A stretch of 64,000 nt of DNA, from assembly GCA_963739385.1 (NCBI GenBank), contig CAVUAI010000033.1:31953-95952 (forward strand). Reading direction: 5' to 3'. A model generated the notes under the pieces. That model ran no database searches, was not told where the DNA came from, and saw only the letters and a program-made list of their open reading frames with translations. Within the stretch, counting starts at the first letter, position 1. Every line of letters begins with the position of its first letter. The position numbers were made by a program, and so were the translations under genes. Source of the stretch: VAZQ01 sp963739385. Its GTDB lineage: Bacteria; Pseudomonadota; Alphaproteobacteria; Rhizobiales; Xanthobacteraceae. This document shows positions 57,608 through 64,000 of this stretch, piece by piece.

Positions 57608-57635
57608 TTGACGAACCGCGATCGACATGTATTCT
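57608..57635 (+). promoter_or_regulatory. Candidate promoter of the element replication operon
   Basis: TTGACG (57608-57613) and TATTCT (57630-57635) with a 16-base spacer, 61 bases upstream of the HTH gene start at 57697. It would drive the HTH gene and downstream small ORFs, primase and DUF3987 genes, which are all on the plus strand with short gaps. Confidence 0.5.
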
Positions 57636-57696
57636 CACATCTGATTTGTTCTACTCGCCGCACATCGCAGCAACATTATCAAAGGGAACGACGACA

Positions 57697-57894
57697 ATGG
57701 ATACTCCTCCCCATTCCACTGATCACGAGCTCAACCGCGTCCTCACGTTAAGCCAGGCGGCGCACCTGTGCTCGTTGTCGATCGATACGCTTCGCCGCCG
57801 CTACAAGGACAAGATTCTGCGGCTTTCGCCTCGCCGAAGCGGCATTAGGGTTCGCGACGTACTGGCCATCGGCACGCCGGGGGAGGTGGCATGA
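57697..57894 (+). CDS. Helix-turn-helix (AlpA/excisionase-like) DNA-binding protein
   Basis: A 65-residue protein dominated by one MerR/AlpA-type helix-turn-helix: RVLTLSQAAHLCSLSIDTLR, then RRYKDKILRLSPRRSGIRVR. Such small proteins act as excisionases or activators of integrase and replication genes in integrative elements. ATG 57697 follows an AAGGGAAC ribosome site; upstream in-frame codons are within the AT-rich leader. The next small ORF overlaps its stop. Confidence 0.75.
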   Translation: MDTPPHSTDHELNRVLTLSQAAHLCSLSIDTLRRRYKDKILRLSPRRSGIRVRDVLAIGTPGEVA

Positions 57895-58061
57895 TGAATC
57901 ATCTCGCAAGATGCGACGGCGCGGTATCTGACGGTGCGTCTCGGCTGATCCTGTCGGAGCTTCTGGCGCGCGGGGCTTTGATTTTTTATAACTCAATGAA
58001 GAAATCCCGACCGCATCGCGCAAATGAACGATACAGCCTCAGAGGTCGACGGCCGCGATAG
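57891..58061 (+). CDS. Candidate 56-residue small protein
   Basis: ATG ATG at 57891 overlaps the HTH stop, directly after a strong GGGGGAGGT ribosome site, and opens a 56-codon frame (MNHLARCDGAVSDGASRLIL ... ) rich in Arg at its C-terminus, ending at TAG 58059-58061. The arrangement suggests translational coupling. It overlaps the next ORF by 38 bases. No known domain; the coding status is uncertain. Confidence 0.4.
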   Translation: MMNHLARCDGAVSDGASRLILSELLARGALIFYNSMKKSRPHRANERYSLRGRRPR

Positions 58062-58269
58062 CGTTATCGAACGCGCCTTCGATTTACCCTTCGGTTACCG
58101 TGCAGCATTCATTTGGTCCCGGCCCGACGGGCCTATTGAAGTCCACTGGTCGCCTCACCTGCCATGCATTCGGAAGCCGCGCCCGCAACGAAAATTCCTT
58201 GCCGTCTACCAGGCCTTTAGGCGCGAGTTCTTCGAAGAGGTCGCCGCGGTCCTCGGCGAAAGTTGTTAA
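58024..58269 (+). CDS. Hypothetical protein, 81 residues
   Basis: Reads ASEVDGRDSVIERAFDLPFG then YRAAFIWSRPDGPIEVHWSP and a C-terminal helix with FLAVYQAFRREFFEEVAAVL. It looks like a small globular alpha/beta protein without membrane segments or signal peptide. I do not recognise the family. No good ribosome site precedes the ATG, so translation may be coupled to the ORF upstream. It lies inside the element's replication operon. Confidence 0.55.
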   Translation: MNDTASEVDGRDSVIERAFDLPFGYRAAFIWSRPDGPIEVHWSPHLPCIRKPRPQRKFLAVYQAFRREFFEEVAAVLGESC

Positions 58270-58353
58270 TACTCGACACTGATCTGAAAACCCTGTGCGG
58301 ACACGAGGTCATTGTGTCGCCGACGCAGCATTAGTTGATGAGGGCGATTTTCC

Positions 58354-59562
58354 ATGTCGGACCTTAACCAAGCGCAGCGGCAAAACTTAAATTTTATTGC
58401 AGACACCCCGCCGACGCAGCCGCAAGACTTGCCGGAAGCGCCAACGCTGCAACAAGTGCGATGTGAGGCCGAATTTCTTCCGCTAATCGCCGATGATCAA
58501 GCCGTCAACGAACTCTATGCGTACTTTAACGTAAAGTCCGCAGAGGATTTGGCCGAGACCGACTGGCGTGAGTTTATTCGCCTGGCCAAGATGAGTTGCG
58601 AGGACCGCGCCGAGGTTGTCGGCAGCAAGCGAACAGTGCAGCGCGGCCCACGCGATGTGCGATTCCGGCTACTCAACAACGGCTTTTCGCCGCTGCCTGC
58701 GGCGGGGAAGGCGATTTACTTAGAGGGCTGGCAGACCGTGACCATTGCGACTGAAGCCATCGACAGTTGGGAGCGCGGGAGGCACCAATCCCACCGCAAT
58801 ACCGGCATCCGAACGAAGCACACACCCGCGTTCGATATCGACATTAAGCATCAGGCCGCGGCCGAGGCGGTCGAGGCGATGGTGCGAGAGCGATTCGGCG
58901 GGCAGGGGAAGCTTCTTGTGCGCATTGGCATGGCCCCCAAGCGCGCGTTGCTGTTCCACACCGAGACCCCGTTTAAGAAGATCAGTAGAAATCTCATCGC
59001 GGCCGACGGTAGCGCAGGGCAGAAGTTTGAGTTTTTAGGCGACGGACAGCAGATTGTTGCCGACGGAATTCATCCTGACACCAAGCGCCCGTATACGTGG
59101 TACGGCGGCACGCCTTGGGAGATTCCGGCATCGGCGCTTCCGCTAATTACAGAAGAGGAGGCACGCGCGTTGGTCGACGATGCGGCGGCGCTGCTGGTCG
59201 AACGCTTCGGCTACAGACACGCGAACCCGGACTGCGGAACAGCCAGCCGGGGCAAGAACGCGTTCGATTTGGATGCGCTCGAAGCCAACATTCTCGATGG
59301 CGTTGAGCTTCACGACAGTTTGCGAAACCTAGCCTGGTCCTTGGTCTTGGCCGGCACGCCGCGCGATGTGGCCATGCGCCTTCTCCGTACGCTAATGAAC
59401 GCTTCGGTGGCGCCGCGCGATGATCGCTGGCAGGACCGCTATGACAGTATTCCTCGATTGGTCGACAGCGCGAAAAAAAAGGGCGGCCGCCCGGATGCAC
59501 AGTCGCAATTCGGACCAGTTGAGATAGGTGTCGAGCGGGGAGCGCTCCGATGCGCGGGATAA
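58354..59562 (+). CDS. Prim-Pol (archaeo-eukaryotic primase-type) primase/polymerase protein
   Basis: A 402-residue protein with a bifunctional primase/polymerase N-terminal domain at residues ~105-275. Visible: the lead segment GFSPLPAAGKAIYLEGWQ, the metal-binding pair D161/D163 in PAFDIDIKH, and IVADGIHPDTKRPYTWYGG with the conserved His. Such proteins prime replication of plasmids, phages and satellite elements. Residues 1-100 and ~290-402 have no clear domain; the latter contains an LRTLMNASVAPRDDRW-type helix seen in related primases. Its end overlaps the DUF3987 gene by 35 bases, so both are produced together. Confidence 0.85.
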   Translation: MSDLNQAQRQNLNFIADTPPTQPQDLPEAPTLQQVRCEAEFLPLIADDQAVNELYAYFNVKSAEDLAETDWREFIRLAKMSCEDRAEVVGSKRTVQRGPRDVRFRLLNNGFSPLPAAGKAIYLEGWQTVTIATEAIDSWERGRHQSHRNTGIRTKHTPAFDIDIKHQAAAEAVEAMVRERFGGQGKLLVRIGMAPKRALLFHTETPFKKISRNLIAADGSAGQKFEFLGDGQQIVADGIHPDTKRPYTWYGGTPWEIPASALPLITEEEARALVDDAAALLVERFGYRHANPDCGTASRGKNAFDLDALEANILDGVELHDSLRNLAWSLVLAGTPRDVAMRLLRTLMNASVAPRDDRWQDRYDSIPRLVDSAKKKGGRPDAQSQFGPVEIGVERGALRCAG

Positions 59563-61039
59563 TGAGCCTAAATCACCGTCGCCCCGTGAATGGGGGGAGC
59601 CGACTGATTTGTGGGCGGAGAATGAGGATACCGAGGTCCCGGCATTGCCGCCGGGTGTCGTTCCTAAATACATCGCGGACTTCGCAAACGATCGCGGGCG
59701 CCGCCTTGGTCTCGAGGCAGGCGCAATCGCGGCGGCGACGATCTCGGCACTCGGTTCGCTAATCTCGGCCGAGAATATCTTGCAAATGCGCCAGCGTGAT
59801 CCGCATTGGAAAGTAAGGCCGATCTATTGGTGCGCCGTGATCGGTCCTCCGGGCTCGCGGAAGACACCGATGCTAGCCGAAGCGATGCAGCCGGTGCGAG
59901 AATTCGAGAAACAGCTTGCGCGCGAGCAGGCCGCGCGGGATGAGTTTGGCGAATGCCCGAACCCTGCACATGGCACCGCGGTAGTGCCAACGGAGCCCAA
60001 ACGCCGGCGCAAGGAAATCAAGGATGCAACCGTTGAGAAGATCGTGGAAATAGCAGCGGATAACCCGTGGGGCTTATTTTGCTACCGCGACGAGCTAACC
60101 GGGTTAATCGGCGCGATGGATGCCTACCGCGCGAGAGGTGGCAAGGATCGGCCGTTCTGGCTTGAAGCGAAAGAGGGACATGGCTGGTCGATCGATCGAA
60201 AGACGAGCGGAAGTGTGCACGCCGCGGTTTGCGCCGTTTCGGTCTTGGGCGGAATTCAAGATGAAAAGCTCAAGGAACTTGTCTGCAAAGAGGGACTTAC
60301 TAACGACGGCTTTTTGCAGCGATTTATCCCTATCTATTTGAAACGAACCGGCCGTGGTGAAGACATCCCGCCGGATGAATCCCTCGATGCTATAACGGCT
60401 AATATTGGCCCCCGCATCGGCAAAGCGCCGCCGCAGGTGTTCAAATTCGCGCCTGACGCGGACGAGGAACTGAGGATCGTGGAGCGTTTCGTCGAGACTG
60501 AGAGCGAGCGGCCGGATGTTTCAGACCACATGCGCGAGTGGCTCGGCAAGCTCCCTGGCGAGTTCGGGCGTATCGCGCTCGCGTTCCATTTCATTGGCTG
60601 GGTTGTGGTCTTGCAGCCTCTAATCGGTGACGAACAGCCAGACGCGATGATCTCGAAATCTACGGCCAAGCTCGCCCGGCGCTATCTGACCGAGTTCGTC
60701 TTCGGCCATGCCCGCGTGCTGTACAACCGACTGGGCGGTAGCGCGGATTATAGGCAGGCCCGGAACGTGGCGGGTCTCATCTTGGCCAGGGACCTGACCA
60801 GCATTGCGGATCGGGATTTGCAACGAGCCAGCAAACAGTTCAGGGGGCCAAAAAAGGAAAATGTCCGCCAGGAGGTCATGGCTGAGCTCAATTCCTGGAA
60901 TTGGGTGCGCCCCGACGGGGTCCCGAGCGGGCGCTGCAGCCGGTGGGAGGTCAACCCCGCGGTCCACGACGGTCGCTTCGCTGAAATCGCGGCCGAGGAG
61001 CGAGCGCGGCGGGAGGAAATGCGCGACCGGTTTCGCTAG
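59528..61039 (+). CDS. DUF3987 family helicase-like replication protein
   Basis: A 503-residue protein of the DUF3987 (YfjI-like) group that accompanies Prim-Pol domains in mobile elements. The P-loop-like segment is AVIGPPGSRKTPMLAEA (residues ~103-119), with Arg in place of the usual Gly before the Lys-Thr. A Walker B-like region NPWGLFCYRDELTGLIGAMD follows, then LGGIQDEKLKEL and a C-terminal helical part with a DNA-binding look. GTG 59528 is the start used; it overlaps the primase gene. The stop is 4 bases from an inverted iteron array. A diverged broken copy lies at 56723-57060. Confidence 0.83.
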   Translation: MSSGERSDARDNEPKSPSPREWGEPTDLWAENEDTEVPALPPGVVPKYIADFANDRGRRLGLEAGAIAAATISALGSLISAENILQMRQRDPHWKVRPIYWCAVIGPPGSRKTPMLAEAMQPVREFEKQLAREQAARDEFGECPNPAHGTAVVPTEPKRRRKEIKDATVEKIVEIAADNPWGLFCYRDELTGLIGAMDAYRARGGKDRPFWLEAKEGHGWSIDRKTSGSVHAAVCAVSVLGGIQDEKLKELVCKEGLTNDGFLQRFIPIYLKRTGRGEDIPPDESLDAITANIGPRIGKAPPQVFKFAPDADEELRIVERFVETESERPDVSDHMREWLGKLPGEFGRIALAFHFIGWVVVLQPLIGDEQPDAMISKSTAKLARRYLTEFVFGHARVLYNRLGGSADYRQARNVAGLILARDLTSIADRDLQRASKQFRGPKKENVRQEVMAELNSWNWVRPDGVPSGRCSRWEVNPAVHDGRFAEIAAEERARREEMRDRFR

Positions 61040-61043
61040 CCTT

Positions 61044-61221
61044 CTGTCGCCTTTTGTGCCTTTGTCGCCTTGTCGCCCTACCTAATAGAGGAATACATAT
61101 TACTACTTAATGTAGTCATTTTTCCTATATACATCCGCGCCGGTGTGGTGATCCCTCCGATGGCATCGCCCACGATATCTATAGAGGGCGACAAGGCGAC
61201 AAAGGCGACAAAAGGCGACAG
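61044..61221. repeat. Inverted iteron clusters around an AT-rich stretch, putative replication origin
   Basis: Right arm 61185-61221 consists of four tandem units GGCGACAA, GGCGACAAA, GGCGACAAAA and GGCGACAG (each one A longer, then the end). Left arm 61044-61079 is the reverse complement of the whole array, missing one C. Between them lie 105 bases, of which 61080-61132 are strongly AT-rich. Two opposed iteron clusters around an AT-rich zone directly after the primase and helicase-like genes is the arrangement known for origins of satellite islands such as SaPIs and of iteron plasmids. The alternative is a long-loop transcription terminator or operator. Confidence 0.7.
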
Positions 61222-61686
61222 CCGCCAAGAAATTTGCAAAGGCGCGCCTATAGATCAAAAATTGCAAGTTAAAAAGGGCGCTCCGGGAATTAAAGCGAAA
61301 AAGAAAAGACTCCATTACTCCGCAAAGCCGATATTCGGGCCCCCTCAATCGATTTCCGCTTTTGTAGGGTCTGCCAGACATCGAGAAGTCGAAAGCCCTG
61401 GTGGGAACCTGGGCGCACGGCATTTCGAGACTTAATTCTGCACATACTATGTCAACCGGTTAAGCGGAATGTTACCACTGCCTGCGACCTGGAAAATCTC
61501 GTGCGTGGTGCGCACCTATGTCTTCTACGCGCGCACGGGGGGCTTGTTTCACCAGGCTCCGTCACCAGCAACGCCTCGCCGAGCGTCCCTTGAGGGCGGA
61601 GGCTAACCGCGAAGGCAGATGTCGAGACGAACTGGCGCAAATGGCTGGCGTGGCGAGCTGAGCGAGAACGACCTAGGGGCGGCGCC
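61222..61686. other. Region between the putative origin and the serine recombinase
   Basis: About 465 bases with an A-rich first part (61230-61310). An open plus-strand frame (61070-61435) runs through the iteron repeat and encodes lysine-rich low-complexity sequence; it is not convincing. The palindrome AACCGGTT occurs at ~61455. I see no gene I can support. Confidence 0.35.
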
Positions 61687-62298
61687 TCACACGACGAGTT
61701 CGCCCGTCTCGAAAGCGCGGCTGATGCGCTGCACGGTGCCGGGATCAACCCCAAACTGCTCAGCGATCTTGCGCACGCCCGGCCTTCCGGGAGTCGCCAG
61801 AGCGTTCCTAATGCGCTCTTCTAACGCTGGAGCTATCGGAGGCCGACCTAGACGTTTCCCCTCGCTCTTGGCCCGTGCTAGGCCAGCACGGACGCGTTCC
61901 TGGATCATCGCGCGCTCGAATTCGGCAAATACGCCCATCATCTGAAACATAGCCTTGCCGGCTGGCGTCGTGGTGTCGAGGCCCTGCTGATGCAAGAACA
62001 GGTCGATCCTTAGCGCGTGCAGTTCGGAAAGGAACCCCACCAGGTGCTGCAGGCTGCGGCCCAACCGATCCACCGACCACGCCATGATCACGTCGAACTG
62101 TCGCATGGTGGCGTCTCGGCAGAGCGCATCAAAGCCAGGGCGCTTGTCTCGGCCCTTGGCGCCGCTGATGCCGTGATCCTTGTAGACCTTGGTGATCTCG
62201 CAGCCCATGCGGGCGGCGATCTCGCGCAGCTCCCGTTCTTGGTTGGCGGTCGTTTGATCGATGGTCGAGACGCGAAGGTACAGAACAGCGCGCTTCAT
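61687..62298 (-). CDS. Serine recombinase (resolvase/invertase family)
   Basis: A 203-residue small serine recombinase. The N-terminal catalytic domain has AVLYLRVSTIDQTTANQ with the nucleophile Ser11, KDHGISGAKGRDKRPGF, and AWSVDRLGRSLQHLVGFL; the C-terminus has a helix-turn-helix (GVRKIAEQFGVDPGTVQRIS). ATG 62298 follows GAGGGAG; the in-frame extension upstream is arginine-rich and unlikely. Such enzymes resolve Tn3-type cointegrates or invert DNA. No transposase of that type is adjacent. The AT-rich 60 bases upstream (62335-62395) could contain a resolution site, but I could not define it. Confidence 0.9.
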   Translation of the reverse strand: MKRAVLYLRVSTIDQTTANQERELREIAARMGCEITKVYKDHGISGAKGRDKRPGFDALCRDATMRQFDVIMAWSVDRLGRSLQHLVGFLSELHALRIDLFLHQQGLDTTTPAGKAMFQMMGVFAEFERAMIQERVRAGLARAKSEGKRLGRPPIAPALEERIRNALATPGRPGVRKIAEQFGVDPGTVQRISRAFETGELVV

Positions 62299-63156
62299 GG
62301 CCGAGCTCCCTCTTCGTCTCCTAGCGAAGAATGCCGTGCATCGTATGAACAATCAAACTATTTTACACACTCGAAAATGACCTATTAGAAGTGGCCGTTT
62401 TTATTGATGTGCCGCAACTCAATTTCCTAGGGGTTTTTCCATACACCTGCGCCGCCCCCACTCGCGGCCCTCGCGCGATAGCGGCGAAAGAGTGCTCAGG
62501 GTACCAATCGGAGAGGGCGCCCAACTCGTGCCTTTGTGCGAGGGCGCGCGCGTCACTTGCACCCCCTTTCGAATTCGTAAGCAGGCGGCAGGCTTAGAAA
62601 AGCGCAGACGAGAAGGCTTCGTACTTCGGCACGTCTCGACCAATCAGCCTCGAGCGGCTGTATGAAAGGCCGGGTGGGGGCCCCCTATATCCAAGCCGGC
62701 GCCATTCGCAGGGGAGGTAAGCGCGCATTTTTTAGAAAAAATGATCATCCTGCAAGTTCCTCCGGGGCCGCCATCCTAGCCAGCTGTGAGGAATACCGTT
62801 ACGGGGCCGATGTACTTATAAATCGAACATGTGCCCTTAGCCCCCAAGAGCGGCGGGAAAGCGGACATGCAAAAACCGCCGCTTAGTGCCATGTGTGGAC
62901 GGCTCCGAGTTGGCAAGAGCTTTCTTCACGTTTGCGGCATTGGTCGGCGCAGCCATGTGTTCGGCCTTTAGATGCGGTTCACATGACCGCTGGCCATAAT
63001 GCCCTCCGCGGATCAGGTCCCGGTCAAAAACCCGCATTCGATAACAATGCGATGGCACAAGTGGGTTGTCCTGATCGCCGGATCGACCGGCTCTGCATTA
63101 CGTGCTGTTCGCTCCTCCAACCTTCACATCACGCCGGATGCCCGGCGCGATCTCGT
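62299..63156. other. Gene-poor region between the serine recombinase and the IS110 transposase
   Basis: About 860 bases. A perfect palindrome ATTTTTT-AG-AAAAAAT is at 62727-62742. On the minus strand around 62840-63058 one frame reads CEPHLKAEHMAAPTNAANVK and ALANSEPSTHG; this looks like a translated repeat or fragment and not a complete gene. Part of the region next to 63156 probably belongs to the IS110 element, whose ends I could not fix. Nothing else can be supported. Confidence 0.35.
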
Positions 63157-64000
63157 TTACGCCGCAAGCGCGACGGGTTGCCTGTAACGCTCGCCCTTAG
63201 CCATCATGGCCCAGGCCATTCGGGCAAGCTTGTTGGCAAGCGCGATGGCGGCGACCTTGGTCGGCCTCCGCGCCAATAATGCCGTGAGCCAGGGGCGGTG
63301 CTTGGTACCATGGATCTTGGCATAGCGGATGACGGCGAGCGCTCCGGCCACGAACAGGCTGCGCAGATAGCGGTCACCCTGTTTGCTGATGCTGCCGAGC
63401 CTGTCCTTGCCCCCGCTCGAGTGCTGCTTCGGAACGAGCCCGATCCAGGCCGAGAAGTTGCGTCCTGATCGGAAGGTCCTGGGGTCAGCAACACTGGCGA
63501 CCAGAGCGGTTGCCAGCGTCGGACCGACCCCGGGAATGTAATGAAGGCGCTTGCTCGTTTCGTTGGAGCGGTGCCAGACCATGATCATCCGATCGAACTC
63601 CACGATCTGCTCCTTGAGGCTGAGCAGTTGATTGCCGAGCGCGGCAAGGCACGCGCGGGCGACCTCAGGCACCCGTTTGTCACTCGGGTCGGCAACAATG
63701 TGGAGCAGTTCGGTGATTTCTTTGCGCCCGACCGGCGCGACGATGCCAAATTCGGCAAGGTGAGCCCGGATCGAATTTATCACCGCGGTCTGCTGGCGAA
63801 TAAACAGATGCCGTGTGCGGTGAAGCATTAGGCAGCTCTGCTGCTTAGGCGTCTTGGTGGGCACAAACCGCATGTTGGCTCTGGCGACAGCCTCACAGAT
63901 GGCCTCTGCGTCAGCCATGTCATTATTCTGACGCTTGACGTAGGGCTTCACGTAAGCCGGCGGCATCCGCCGCACCGAATGGCCAAGTGCTGGAGTTCGC
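63157..64000 (-). CDS. IS110-family transposase (N-terminus beyond window)
   Basis: DEDD-type transposase of the IS110 family, IS1111-like by appearance. Visible: RMPPAYVKPYVKRQNNDMAD (the catalytic N-terminal domain with its acidic residues), then the coiled linker and the C-terminal transposase_20 domain with IPGVGPTLATALVAS, FSAWIGLVPKQHSSGGKDRL and SISKQGDRYLRSLFVAGALA, which includes the conserved serine region. The frame stays open to the window end (…RTPALGHSVRRMPP), so the start lies beyond 64000. The element's ends were not located. Confidence 0.92.
   Translation of the reverse strand, partial: RTPALGHSVRRMPPAYVKPYVKRQNNDMADAEAICEAVARANMRFVPTKTPKQQSCLMLHRTRHLFIRQQTAVINSIRAHLAEFGIVAPVGRKEITELLHIVADPSDKRVPEVARACLAALGNQLLSLKEQIVEFDRMIMVWHRSNETSKRLHYIPGVGPTLATALVASVADPRTFRSGRNFSAWIGLVPKQHSSGGKDRLGSISKQGDRYLRSLFVAGALAVIRYAKIHGTKHRPWLTALLARRPTKVAAIALANKLARMAWAMMAKGERYRQPVALAA

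Larger units (their letters stand above)
55285..64000. mobile_element. Integrated genetic element disrupting comEC (right end not in window)
   Basis: From the comEC break onward no chromosomal housekeeping gene is seen. The region holds a decayed tyrosine integrase with attachment-type repeats, a second layer of integrase and DUF3987 debris, an intact HTH - Prim-Pol - DUF3987 replication module with an iteron-like repeat, a serine recombinase and an IS110-family transposase. Base composition is visibly more AT-rich around 57500-58350 and 61080-61400 than in the flanking chromosome. There are no structural phage genes or conjugation genes in the visible part, so it resembles a satellite or integrative mobilisable element more than a full prophage or ICE. 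Confidence 0.85.

Noticed and set aside
61044..61221. CRISPR-like array
   Set aside because: Units of 8-10 bp in two opposed clusters without spacers; no cas genes; fits iterons better.
61070..61435. 121-codon plus-strand frame after DUF3987
   Set aside because: It reads straight through the iteron repeats (KATKATKGD) and low-complexity lysine-rich sequence; probably non-coding.
62837..63058. 73-codon minus-strand frame before the IS110 transposase
   Set aside because: Looks like a translated repeat fragment; no ribosome site and no complete domain.

Overview
The window is a 64 kb piece of a high-GC alphaproteobacterial chromosome, most likely Hyphomicrobiales (Rhizobiales) close to the Bradyrhizobium/Rhodopseudomonas/Xanthobacteraceae group. 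The clues are gene order (nuo operon - birA - rnj - mce - DUF1467 - proS - lolCD - dnaE - rpsB-tsf-pyrH-frr-uppS-cdsA-dxr-rseP-bamA-lpxD-fabZ-lpxA-lpxI-lpxB-gltA-gltX), the long C-terminal tail on ribosomal protein S2, LpxI in the lipid A pathway, DUF3551 proteins and several Bug/TctC-type solute-binding proteins. This placement is inferred from gene content and order only.

Layout. 1-15080: nuoB (5' end cut by the window) to nuoN, a tightly packed complex I operon with three extra genes inside it: a FlK-like thioesterase between nuoC and nuoD, a pentapeptide-repeat protein between nuoF and nuoG, and a small two-helix membrane protein between nuoH and nuoI. 15096-34150: housekeeping genes (birA, rnj, mce, proS, lolC, lolD, dnaE) mixed with accessory transport and secreted functions (three Bug proteins, a Tat-type acetamidase/formamidase, an NMT1-like binding protein, an NHL propeller and two DUF3551 proteins). 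34474-49173: a long same-strand run for translation, isoprenoid/phospholipid synthesis, outer membrane assembly and lipid A. 49255-54218: gltA and gltX on the minus strand, then glnS on the plus strand.

54369-64000: comEC stops abruptly at 55284 and a mobile region begins. It holds a decayed tyrosine integrase preceded by repeated GCTTCCC motifs, a second scrambled remnant layer (a DUF3987 tail fused to a second integrase), and then a compact intact module: HTH/AlpA-like regulator, two small ORFs, a Prim-Pol type primase and a DUF3987 helicase-like protein. Directly after the DUF3987 stop lies a striking pair of inverted iteron clusters flanking an AT-rich stretch, which looks like a replication origin of the kind seen in satellite-phage islands. 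A serine recombinase and an IS110-family transposase (cut by the window end) follow. The far end of the element and the rest of comEC lie outside the window.

Sequence quality. tsf, lpxB and comEC each carry what looks like a single extra base that breaks an otherwise normal reading frame. tsf and lpxB are core genes, so assembly error is the simplest explanation for those two, and both lie where removing one base would restore a GANTC site. The integrase remnants carry many more indels while the neighbouring 2.7 kb of element genes is intact, so their decay looks biological. No tRNA, rRNA or CRISPR array was seen.
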